6,007 bases of DNA from Paracoccaceae bacterium. Its GTDB lineage: Bacteria > Pseudomonadota > Alphaproteobacteria > Rhodobacterales > Rhodobacteraceae. The notes under the pieces were generated by a model that saw nothing but the letters and a program-made list of their open reading frames with translations, was not told the origin of the DNA and searched no databases. This document shows positions 1 to 5,711 of this stretch, one piece after another. Each line of letters starts with the position of its first letter. The first letter of the stretch is position 1. Location of the stretch: positions 1-6,007 of the forward strand of contig JAGRMK010000191.1 in the NCBI GenBank assembly GCA_020441345.1, in the 5' to 3' direction. The position numbers and the translations under genes are program-made.

Positions 1-465
1 CGGATCGGCTATGCCGGCGGTCCCGTGGCACTGATCAAGGCGATGGCGACGCTGCAATCGCAATCCACTTCGAACCCGTGCTCCATCGCCCAATGGGCGG
101 CGGTCGAGGCGCTGAACGGGTCGCAGGAGTTCCTGGGCGACTTTCGCGCAGCCTTCCAGCGCCGTCGCAACCTGGTGGTGGACATGCTGAACGCATCCCC
201 TGGCATCATTTGCCCAAAGCCCGAGGGCGCGTTTTATGTCTACCCCGACATCTCGGGCTGCATCGGCAAGACCTCGGCAGGCGGAACCTTGATCGATAGC
301 GACGAAACCTTCGCCAAGTCGCTGCTCGAGGAAACCGGCGTTGCGGTGGTGTTCGGCTCTGCCTTTGGTATCAGCCCGAACTTCCGCGTCAGCTATGCCA
401 CCTCCGATGCCGCCCTGACCGAGGCCTGCACCCGGATCCAGACGTTCTGCGCTGGCCTGAACTGA
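1..465 (+). CDS. PLP-dependent aspartate-type aminotransferase, C-terminal part (5' end outside window)
   Basis: This is the last 154 codons of a class I/II (fold type I) aminotransferase, open from base 1 and ending at TGA 463-465. Family members move an amino group between aspartate (or an aromatic amino acid) and 2-oxoglutarate in the cytoplasm. The visible part starts at RIGYAGGP, which normally follows the PLP-lysine motif (SKxxxMTGWR), so the catalytic lysine is just outside the window. The block LQSQSTSNPCSIAQWAAVEA and the segment GAFYVYPDISGCIGKT are typical of the bacterial subgroup Ib aspartate aminotransferases of alphaproteobacteria. The motif NFRVSYATS contains the arginine (codon 385-387) that binds the substrate alpha-carboxylate in this family. 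The full protein is usually about 400 residues, so roughly 60% is missing. The C-terminus looks intact. Exact substrate choice (aspartate, aromatic or prephenate) cannot be settled from this part. The next gene is convergent, so this is the end of its transcription unit. Confidence 0.93.
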   Translation, partial: RIGYAGGPVALIKAMATLQSQSTSNPCSIAQWAAVEALNGSQEFLGDFRAAFQRRRNLVVDMLNASPGIICPKPEGAFYVYPDISGCIGKTSAGGTLIDSDETFAKSLLEETGVAVVFGSAFGISPNFRVSYATSDAALTEACTRIQTFCAGLN

Positions 466-491
466 GCCATCCGGTATCAAACGCCGCGCAC

Positions 492-517
492 GACGCCCGC
501 CTTAACCGGCGGGCGTC
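492..517. terminator. GC-rich hairpin between convergent genes, possible bidirectional terminator
   Basis: Bases 492-501 (GACGCCCGCC) pair perfectly with 508-517 (GGCGGGCGTC), giving a 10-bp stem with a 6-base loop, TTAACC. It starts 26 bases after the aminotransferase stop and includes the final codons and stop of the convergent LysR gene, whose TAA lies in the loop (502-504 on the minus strand). The position and stem strength fit a shared terminator. Neither strand has a clear U-run after the stem, so it is not a textbook intrinsic terminator. It may instead work as a 3'-end stabilising or Rho-assisted structure. Confidence 0.5.
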
Positions 518-1431
518 TGGCATTGCGCGAACCGCTGCGCCATGGCTTCGGCCAGAAAATCGAACACCACCCGGATCCGACGGCTGGTGTGCAGGTCGCG
601 GTGCGTCACCAGCCAGACCGGCACCGGCAAGGGCGGCAGATCGGGCAGCACCCGAACCAGCCCCGGCAGACCCCGCGCAACGTCGCTCGACAAGATACCC
701 AGCCCCAGACCGCTCGCGACCATCTGGCAGGCGACCGCCATGTTGTCGCTGAACACGACCACGTCATCGACCGCGACCGGAATGCCCATGCGTTGCAGTT
801 CGGCCGCCATGCGCCGGGGGGTCGTCAGGCCGACCAAGGGTAGCCCCGCCAGATCACCGGCGCTCTGCGGCATGCCATGACGCCTCAGGAACGCGGGCGC
901 GGCATAAAGCCCAGCCTGATCTTCATAGACCAGCCGCGCCACCAGATCGGGCTCTGACGGGCGGGTGTGACGCAGCGCGATATCGGCCTCGCGCTGCAAC
1001 AGGTTGCTCAGCGCATTGGTTGCCAGCACTTCGACGTGGATCTCTGGTGCGCGGGCCCTCAGGGCGACCAGCAGATCGGGCAAGACATGGCTTGCGACCA
1101 TGTCCGACGCACTGATGCATATCCTGCCCGCGACGGTTTCCGCATGGCCCGCAGCAACCAAAGCCACACGGGTTGCCGCGTCGCCCATCGCCCGCGCATG
1201 CTCGCGCAACGCCTGCCCGGTCGGTGTCAGCGCGATGCCGCGTCCGACGCGCTCGAACAGCACCACGCCCAGCCGCGCCTCGAGCGCGCCGACCTGGCGC
1301 CCCAAGGTGGGCTGCGCCAGCCCGAGAACCCGCGCCGCGCCCGACAGGCTGCCTTCCTCTGCGGTCGCGAGAAACGCGCGCACCTGATTCCAGTCAAACG
1401 AGATCGCATCCCAATTCATGCGTTCATGCAT
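502..1431 (-). CDS. LysR-family transcriptional regulator
   Basis: The protein has 309 residues from ATG at 1431, the usual LysR length. The N-terminal winged helix-turn-helix spans about residues 13-72: DWNQVRAFLATAEEGSLSGA, then AARVLGLAQPTLGRQVGALE, then LFERVGRGIALTPTG. The substrate-binding-like effector domain covers about 100-300, starting GRICISASD. It shows the familiar ADIALRHTRP stretch (149-158) and SGLGLGILSSDVA (240-251). It would bind DNA as a tetramer and respond to an unknown small molecule. It is transcribed away from a SAM methyltransferase, its probable target, and the shared gap holds a candidate operator. A second ATG at 1419 (residue 5, MNWDAISFDW) is a real alternative start. 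Neither start has a clear Shine-Dalgarno, and homologues often begin close to such an MNWD segment. The stop lies inside the downstream hairpin. The effector cannot be predicted. Confidence 0.93.
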   Translation of the reverse strand: MHERMNWDAISFDWNQVRAFLATAEEGSLSGAARVLGLAQPTLGRQVGALEARLGVVLFERVGRGIALTPTGQALREHARAMGDAATRVALVAAGHAETVAGRICISASDMVASHVLPDLLVALRARAPEIHVEVLATNALSNLLQREADIALRHTRPSEPDLVARLVYEDQAGLYAAPAFLRRHGMPQSAGDLAGLPLVGLTTPRRMAAELQRMGIPVAVDDVVVFSDNMAVACQMVASGLGLGILSSDVARGLPGLVRVLPDLPPLPVPVWLVTHRDLHTSRRIRVVFDFLAEAMAQRFAQCQTPAG

Positions 1432-1440
1432 AGCATGAAT
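1414..1440. promoter_or_regulatory. Candidate LysR operator: ATTCATGC-N11-GCATGAAT with an extra internal half-site
   Basis: TTCATGC occurs at 1415-1421 and again at 1423-1429, and its exact reverse complement GCATGAA lies at 1433-1439. The outer pair extends to an 8-bp perfect inverted repeat (1414-1421 with 1433-1440) separated by 11 bases. The inner pair is a 7-bp inverted repeat separated by ATA. LysR proteins bind interrupted palindromes with a T-N11-A core. The centre (1427) lies about 63 bases upstream of the methyltransferase start inferred from the -10 at 1478-1483, matching the usual LysR recognition site near -65. The element covers the first codons of the regulator gene, which would allow autorepression. 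Binding is inferred from symmetry and position. Confidence 0.6.
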
Positions 1441-1475
1441 GCTAAAACATGCAATTTCCCGCTATGACGATACCG

Positions 1476-1481
1476 ATTATA
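1476..1481 (-). promoter_or_regulatory. Perfect -10 hexamer for the LysR gene
   Basis: Read on the minus strand, these bases are TATAAT, a full match to the sigma-70 -10 consensus. The start of transcription would be near 1469, leaving a leader of about 38 bases to ATG 1431 or 50 to ATG 1419. The base run 17 bases upstream (1499-1504, GATCCT on this strand) does not resemble TTGACA, so the -35 is poor. The hexamer overlaps the oppositely oriented -10 of the methyltransferase. Confidence 0.4.
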
Positions 1482-1483
1482 CT
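1478..1483 (+). promoter_or_regulatory. -10 hexamer for the methyltransferase gene
   Basis: TATACT matches the sigma-70 -10 consensus at 5 of 6 bases. Transcription would start near 1490, 18 bases ahead of ATG 1508. The position 17 bases upstream (1455-1460) reads TTTCCC, a weak -35. A good -10 with a poor -35 is typical of a promoter that needs an activator, consistent with the LysR-type site centred about 63 bases upstream of the predicted start. Confidence 0.45.
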
Positions 1484-1495
1484 GCGCGCAGACTT

Positions 1496-1502
1496 GAAAG
1501 GA
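1496..1502 (+). promoter_or_regulatory. Shine-Dalgarno GAAAGGA fixing the methyltransferase start at 1508
   Basis: GAAAGGA ends 5 bases before ATG 1508. It supports that start over the in-frame ATG at 1439, which would place the promoter and operator region inside the coding sequence. Confidence 0.8.
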
Positions 1503-1507
1503 TCACC

Positions 1508-2149
1508 ATGACCCAGGCTCGACCCGCCACCGCCACAAGCCCGTTCTGGGACCGCATCGCGCGCAAATACGCCGCGCGCCCGATCGGCAACATGGCCGCC
1601 TATGAAAAAACCCTGTCGCAAACCCGTGCCTACCTGACCCCGACCGACCGTGTGCTGGAAATCGGCTGCGGGACGGCCTCGACCGCGTTGCTGCTGGCAC
1701 CTGATGTCGCACAATATACCGCCAGCGACATTTCGGCGGAGATGGTCGCCATCGGCCGCGAGAAGGCGGAAACCGCACAGGTTGACGGGCTGACTACCGT
1801 TCAGGGCACGCTGGGCGATCCGGCGCTTGGCGCCGGACCGTTTGACGCGGTACTTGCCTTCAACCTGCTGCACCTGATGCCCGACCCCGGCGCCGAGGCC
1901 CGCAAGGTCCACGCCTTGCTGCGCCCGGGCGGGGTGTTCATCTCGAAATCAGCCTGCCTGTCGGGCTGGCGCATGGTGCTGAGGCCGTTGATCGGCGTGA
2001 TGCAACTGCTCGGCAAGGCGCCCTATGTGCGGTTCATGTCGGTCGCCGCGCTGGAGCGGATGATCCGTGACGCGGGCTTCGAGATCGTCGAATCGAATGA
2101 CCCGTCCGGCTCGGTAAGCGGCCGTTTCATCGTCGCGCGCAAGCTCTGA
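1508..2149 (+). CDS. Class I SAM-dependent methyltransferase
   Basis: The protein has 213 residues from ATG 1508, chosen for its Shine-Dalgarno. It is a single Rossmann-fold methyltransferase. Motif I, which contacts SAM, is VLEIGCGTAST (49-59). The acidic residue after strand 2 is in YTASDIS (D74). PFDAVLAFNLLHLMPDP (111-127) is the motif at strand 4, where the acceptor usually sits nearby. LLRPGGVFISK (137-147) is the post-motif typical of this fold. The N-terminal FWDRIARKYAARPI resembles the lid segment seen in small-molecule and quinone or lipid methyltransferases. A hydrophobic stretch around 155-175 (MVLRPLIGVMQLLGKAPYV) could sit near a hydrophobic substrate but is not a convincing membrane span. 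The substrate is unknown. It is divergent from the LysR gene and is probably its target. The FIST gene follows after 85 bases on the same strand, so read-through is possible. No clear terminator separates them. Confidence 0.9.
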   Translation: MTQARPATATSPFWDRIARKYAARPIGNMAAYEKTLSQTRAYLTPTDRVLEIGCGTASTALLLAPDVAQYTASDISAEMVAIGREKAETAQVDGLTTVQGTLGDPALGAGPFDAVLAFNLLHLMPDPGAEARKVHALLRPGGVFISKSACLSGWRMVLRPLIGVMQLLGKAPYVRFMSVAALERMIRDAGFEIVESNDPSGSVSGRFIVARKL

Positions 2150-2157
2150 GGCATTTC

Positions 2158-2186
2158 TGGACAAGCCCGGGATCGCCCCCTAGCCT
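2158..2186 (+). promoter_or_regulatory. Weak candidate promoter for the FIST/kinase unit
   Basis: TGGACA (2158-2163) matches the -35 consensus at 5 of 6 bases. TAGCCT (2181-2186), 17 bases further on, keeps only the first two and last bases of a -10. Alphaproteobacterial promoters often have a good -35 and a poor -10, so this is possible but unproven. No FNR-type TTGAT-N4-ATCAA site or sigma-54 site was seen in the 2150-2234 gap. Confidence 0.25.
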
Positions 2187-2234
2187 TCCGTCAGACCGCG
2201 CGACGGCGGCGCGGCACCGGACGAAGAGCGAACC

Positions 2235-3383
2235 ATGACCGAAGACGTGATGCGCGTCGCCGAGGCGTCGGCGAAGGATCCCGGCGCGGCGGCCAGCCTG
2301 GCCGCTGCGCTGGGCTCTGGGCCTTTTGCGCTGGTCATGGTCTTCGTCTCGCCACAGGCCGATGTCGCGGGTATCATGCGCGACCTGACACGCGATCTGG
2401 CACCTGCGCCGGTGATCGGCTGCACGACCGCGGGCGAGATCGGCACCCAGGGCTATTCCGAGGGGCTGATTGTCGCGACCGCCCTGCCCCAAAACCTGTT
2501 TCGTGCGGAAACCCTGCTGATCCGCTCTCTGCAAAAGCTGGATGCGCAGGAGGTTACCAGCGCGGTGATCCGCGCACGCGGCGGGCTGGCGCAGACCGTG
2601 CCCGACTGGCCGCATGAATTCGCCTTTCTCATGGTGGACGGGCTGTCAACCAAGGAAGACGCCCTGACCTCGGCGCTTTCGCCGGGTCTGGGGGCGGTGC
2701 CTCTGTTTGGCGGGTCAGCGGCCGATGGCACGCGGTTCCTGGAGACCTTCGTGTTTTGCGACGGCGAGATGCTGCGCAACGCGGCCGTGCTGGCCGTGGT
2801 GCGCACCCGCTGCCCGGTCCGGGTTTTCAAGTTCGACCACTTTCGCCCAACCGCGCAGCGCATGGTGGTAACAGGCGCCGACCCCTCGCGGCGCCTCGTG
2901 CAGTCGATCAACGCCGAACCCGCCGCCCAGGAATACGCGCGACTGCTGGGCAAGGATCCGGGGCAGTTGACGCCCTTTACCTTTGCGGCGCATCCGGTGG
3001 TGGTGCGGCTGGGCGGACAGCATCATGTGCGCTCGATCCGGCAGGTCGATGAGAACGGCGACCTGGTGTTCTACTCGGCGATCGACGAAGGCCTGGTGTT
3101 GACCCTGGCCGAGCCGCTGGATATCGAAGCCCATCTGGCCGGAGAATTCGCCGCCCTCGCCCGCCCCGATGCCCCACGCGCGATCCTCGCTTGCGATTGC
3201 GTGTTGCGGCGCATGGAGGTGCAGGAAAAACAGTTGACCGGGCGCATGTCGCAGCTGATGCGCGCCCACAAGGTCACCGGGTTTTCGACCTATGGCGAGC
3301 AATTGAACGCGATGCACGTCAACCAGACCCTGACCGGCGTGGCGATCTATGCCCCGGACCCAACGCAAGCCGGTGCACGATGA
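2235..3383 (+). CDS. FIST-domain sensor protein, NosP-like (candidate nitric-oxide sensor)
   Basis: The protein has 382 residues with FIST_N (about 30-215) followed by FIST_C (about 220-370), and no signal peptide or membrane segment, so it is cytosolic. Family landmarks are IGCTTAGEIG (61-70), PLFGGSAADG (156-165), DHFRPTAQRMVVT (201-213), INAEPAAQEYARLLG (225-239), FYSAIDEGLVLTLAEPLDI (279-297), CDCVLRR (320-326), GFSTYGEQ (349-356) and MHVNQTLTGVAI (360-371). FIST proteins are intracellular small-ligand sensors of signalling pathways. The subgroup called NosP binds haem, senses NO and controls a co-encoded histidine kinase. The next gene is such a kinase and overlaps by 4 bases, so the NosP role is a good inference. 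Histidines 202, 253 and 361 sit in the conserved blocks and are candidate haem ligands, but I cannot say which binds. The start has only a weak Shine-Dalgarno (GAAGAG, 2223-2228), and an in-frame ATG at 2250 is an alternative. Confidence 0.88.
   Translation: MTEDVMRVAEASAKDPGAAASLAAALGSGPFALVMVFVSPQADVAGIMRDLTRDLAPAPVIGCTTAGEIGTQGYSEGLIVATALPQNLFRAETLLIRSLQKLDAQEVTSAVIRARGGLAQTVPDWPHEFAFLMVDGLSTKEDALTSALSPGLGAVPLFGGSAADGTRFLETFVFCDGEMLRNAAVLAVVRTRCPVRVFKFDHFRPTAQRMVVTGADPSRRLVQSINAEPAAQEYARLLGKDPGQLTPFTFAAHPVVVRLGGQHHVRSIRQVDENGDLVFYSAIDEGLVLTLAEPLDIEAHLAGEFAALARPDAPRAILACDCVLRRMEVQEKQLTGRMSQLMRAHKVTGFSTYGEQLNAMHVNQTLTGVAIYAPDPTQAGAR
3380..3383 (+). other. ATGA stop/start overlap coupling the FIST gene to the kinase
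   Basis: The kinase ATG (3380-3382) overlaps the FIST TGA (3381-3383). The bases upstream of the kinase start hold no strong Shine-Dalgarno, so its translation probably depends on ribosomes finishing the FIST gene. This would keep the two proteins in a fixed ratio, as expected for partners. Confidence 0.8.
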
Positions 3384-5614
3384 GCCCGCGCGCACCCGGC
3401 GAAGGCGGTGCGGCGCACGGGCTGTTGAACCCCGCCGACACACCCGACCGCCAGCGCCAGAAACTGCTGGCGATCATCGAGGTGCTGATGCGTCGCGTCG
3501 AGCAGGATACCGACCAGTCTGGCGCCGCCTATGCCCAGTTCGAACGCGCGGCGATGCTGGAAGAGCAGGTCCGCGAACGGACCGCCGAACTGGAATCCGC
3601 ATTGGATCTTCTGCATGAGTCAAATGCCCGGCTGGCCGCCGCCAACCGCGAAACCGAGACCGCGCGGCGCGATCTGACCAACGCCATCGAAACCGTGCAA
3701 GAGGGTTTCGGACTGTTTGATCCCGACGACATCCTGGTGCTGTGTAACTCGCGCTTTGGTATGCAGTTGCAGGATATTCGCCCGAAACTGGTGCCGGGGC
3801 TGAGCTTTGCCGATTATATCGATCTGATCAGCGGCTCGGGTGCGCTGCGCCTACCCGACGGCACCACACCCCAGGACTGGGCGTTGCAGCGGCTGCACCG
3901 TCACCGCGACCGCAGCGTCAGCTTCACCGTCGAGTTGCGCGACGACCGCTGGTTGCAGGTCTCCGAGCATCGCACCGGCGGCGGCGGCACCGTCATCTTG
4001 CAAACCGACATCACCGGCATCATTCGCGCCGAACGGGCGATGCGCGGCCGCTTGCTCGACGATCAGGCGCGGATCGTGCGCGCGACGCTGGACCACATCA
4101 ACCAGGGGGTGTGCATTTTCGACGCCGGGGCGCGGCTTGTCGGCTGGAACGCGCGGGCATCGGAATTGCTGGCGCTGGGGCAATCGCAGTTCCGGCAAGG
4201 GCTGGATTTTCACGACCTGGCCGCGCATCTGGGGGAAGCCGCGCGCGGCGCGGGCTCGGCAGGTCTCGCGCCGCTGATCACCTGGGTCGATCAGCCCCCG
4301 CCCCGCCTGCCGCTGCGTTTCGAGATGACGCGCCAGGGCGACGTGGCGCTCGACGGGTTCGCCCAGCAGATGCCCGACGAGGGGTTCGTGATCTCGCTCA
4401 CCGATGTCACCACCGAGCGCCGCGCCATCGCGGCCCTGAGTCGCGCCAACGAAACGCTCGAAGCGCGTGTCGAGGCGCGCACACGCGAACTGGGAGAGGC
4501 GCTGGAGAAGGCCGAACGCGCGAATGCCACCCGCTCACGATTTGTTGCTGCCGCCAGTCACGATCTGCTGCAACCGCTCTCTGCCGCGAAGCTGTTTCTC
4601 TCGTCGATGGAAGACGAAGCCCTCACCCCCCGCGCGGCCTCGGCCCTGGACAAGGCCCAGGCCTCGCTGGCATCGGTCGAATCGATCCTCGATGCACTGC
4701 TGGATATCTCGCGCCTGGAAAGCGGGCGCCTGGCGGTTTCGCCGCGCAACGTGCCGCTGGATCCGGTGCTGTCGCAGCTGGCCAATGAATTCACCCCGAT
4801 CGCCGCCGAGAAAGGCCTGCGGCTGCGGATCCGGCCAACCCGGTCGGTGGTCATCTCGGACCCGGTTTGGCTTCGGCGGATCTTGCAGAACCTGATTGGC
4901 AACGCGCTGCGCTACACCGAGAAAGGGGGCGCGCAGGTCGGTGTGCGGCGCGGCGCGGCGGGTCTGCGGATTGAGGTGACGGACACCGGCCCCGGCATTC
5001 CCGAAACCGAACAAGAGGCGATCTTTCGCGAATTCCACCGCCTCAATGCGCGTGCCTCGGCCTCCGAGGGGATGGGGCTGGGGCTGGCAATCGTCGAACG
5101 TGCAGCGGCTTTGCTCGGGCATTCGGTGACGTTGAATTCCCGTCTGGGTGCGGGATCGCGGTTCGTGCTGCATCTGGGGGCCGAGGCCGCGCCCGCTCAC
5201 ACCCCGCCCGCCCCGCCCGCCCCGCCCCGCACGGCCCTGCCCCGCGACCTGATCGGCCTTTTGGTCGCCGAAGACCGTGGCCTGCGCCGCGCCCTTGCGC
5301 ATCTTCTCGAAGGGCGCGGGATCAGCGTGCTGGACGTGCCCGACCCCGCCGAGGCGCAGGCGTTGCTCGACGAAATCGGCATCGCACCCGATTTCGTTCT
5401 GATCGACGCGCGCAGCGGCGACGAGCCAGCGGCACTGGGCTTCGTCGCCGCCCTGCACGCCCAGTTCGGCCCCCTGCCGACCCGCCTGCTGAGTTCGTCG
5501 CGCGGCGAAGCCCTGCGCCTGCGCGCCGCCGCGCTGCAAGCGCCGATCCTCTACAAACCCATCGATGCGGCGCTGCTCGAACGGTTCATCGCCACAACCG
5601 CCCGCCAGCGCTGA
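3380..5614 (+). CDS. Soluble PAS hybrid sensor histidine kinase with receiver domain (NahK-like)
   Basis: The protein has 744 residues from ATG 3380 and no membrane segments. In order: a coiled coil (about 54-100), a PAS-like domain (100-215, starting NAIETVQEGFGLFDPD), a second PAS-like domain (230-345, TLDHINQGVCIFDAGARLVG), and another coiled coil (345-385). The HisKA domain follows with ASHDLLQPLSAAKLF, phospho-accepting His394. The ATPase domain has its N box LQNLIGNALRYT (N504, N508), G1 box DTGPGI (535-540), F box IFREFHRL (548-555) and G2 box GMGLGLAIV (564-572). A proline-rich linker (608-617) leads to a C-terminal receiver (about 622-744) with acidic pair E631/D632, phospho-acceptor D676, a serine at 705-707 and K726. 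The kinase therefore looks active and able to pass phosphate on its own receiver, presumably then to an Hpt protein encoded elsewhere. The SHDLLQPL H box and the upstream FIST gene match the NosP/NahK pairs. The same frame is open upstream to 3191 inside the FIST gene, but the coupled start at 3380 is preferred. Confidence 0.92.
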   Translation: MSPRAPGEGGAAHGLLNPADTPDRQRQKLLAIIEVLMRRVEQDTDQSGAAYAQFERAAMLEEQVRERTAELESALDLLHESNARLAAANRETETARRDLTNAIETVQEGFGLFDPDDILVLCNSRFGMQLQDIRPKLVPGLSFADYIDLISGSGALRLPDGTTPQDWALQRLHRHRDRSVSFTVELRDDRWLQVSEHRTGGGGTVILQTDITGIIRAERAMRGRLLDDQARIVRATLDHINQGVCIFDAGARLVGWNARASELLALGQSQFRQGLDFHDLAAHLGEAARGAGSAGLAPLITWVDQPPPRLPLRFEMTRQGDVALDGFAQQMPDEGFVISLTDVTTERRAIAALSRANETLEARVEARTRELGEALEKAERANATRSRFVAAASHDLLQPLSAAKLFLSSMEDEALTPRAASALDKAQASLASVESILDALLDISRLESGRLAVSPRNVPLDPVLSQLANEFTPIAAEKGLRLRIRPTRSVVISDPVWLRRILQNLIGNALRYTEKGGAQVGVRRGAAGLRIEVTDTGPGIPETEQEAIFREFHRLNARASASEGMGLGLAIVERAAALLGHSVTLNSRLGAGSRFVLHLGAEAAPAHTPPAPPAPPRTALPRDLIGLLVAEDRGLRRALAHLLEGRGISVLDVPDPAEAQALLDEIGIAPDFVLIDARSGDEPAALGFVAALHAQFGPLPTRLLSSSRGEALRLRAAALQAPILYKPIDAALLERFIATTARQR
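5202..5228 (+). repeat. Three tandem copies of a 9-base CCCCGCCCG unit encoding a Pro/Ala linker
   Basis: CCCCGCCCG occurs at 5202-5210 and 5211-5219, with an 8-of-9 copy at 5220-5228. It encodes the PPAPPAPPR stretch (residues 609-617) between the kinase ATPase domain and the receiver. One unit adds exactly three residues, so gain or loss of copies would change linker length without shifting the frame. Confidence 0.8.
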
Positions 5615-5653
5615 CCCCGCGTGGTCCATTGGTCGCATTCCGGTGTTGCACGC

Positions 5654-5682
5654 TTGACCCAAACGCAGCCGCCCGCCAGCAT
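5654..5682 (+). promoter_or_regulatory. Weak candidate promoter for the MoxR-type ATPase
   Basis: TTGACC (5654-5659) is a good -35, matching 5 of 6 bases. CAGCAT (5677-5682), 17 bases on, keeps three -10 positions. It lies 29 bases before the GTG start in the 97-base gap after the kinase. No terminator hairpin is evident in that gap, so read-through from the kinase is the alternative. Confidence 0.25.
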
Positions 5683-5698
5683 GACCTCGCGGATCAAC

Positions 5699-5704
5699 GA
5701 AAGG
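5699..5704 (+). promoter_or_regulatory. Shine-Dalgarno GAAAGG fixing the GTG start at 5712
   Basis: GAAAGG ends 7 bases before GTG 5712, good spacing. It supports a GTG start for the AAA+ ATPase frame, which has no suitable ATG near its beginning. Confidence 0.75.
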
Positions 5705-5711
5705 CCCCGGT

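Noticed and set aside
1439..1507. A 23-codon N-terminal extension of the methyltransferase
   Set aside because: It would cover the promoter and part of the operator, has no Shine-Dalgarno, and ATG 1508 has a good one.
2188..2214. Two overlapping stem-loops (CCGTC/GACGG and CCGCGC/GCGCGG) ahead of the FIST gene
   Set aside because: The stems are only 5-6 bp, mutually exclusive and made of GC-rich sequence where such pairing is common. There is no U-run and no known riboswitch pattern.
3191..3379. A 63-codon N-terminal extension of the histidine kinase
   Set aside because: It overlaps the conserved C-terminus of the FIST protein, has no domain of its own, and the ATGA-coupled start at 3380 is far more likely.
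2715..3443. A 242-codon open frame on the minus strand over the FIST gene
   Set aside because: It is antisense to a clearly conserved FIST domain, rich in His/Arg/Gln, with no recognisable motifs.
5629..5651. Possible sigma-54 promoter (TTGGT ... GTTGCAC) after the kinase
   Set aside because: The GG and GC elements are not 12 bases apart as a -24/-12 promoter needs.
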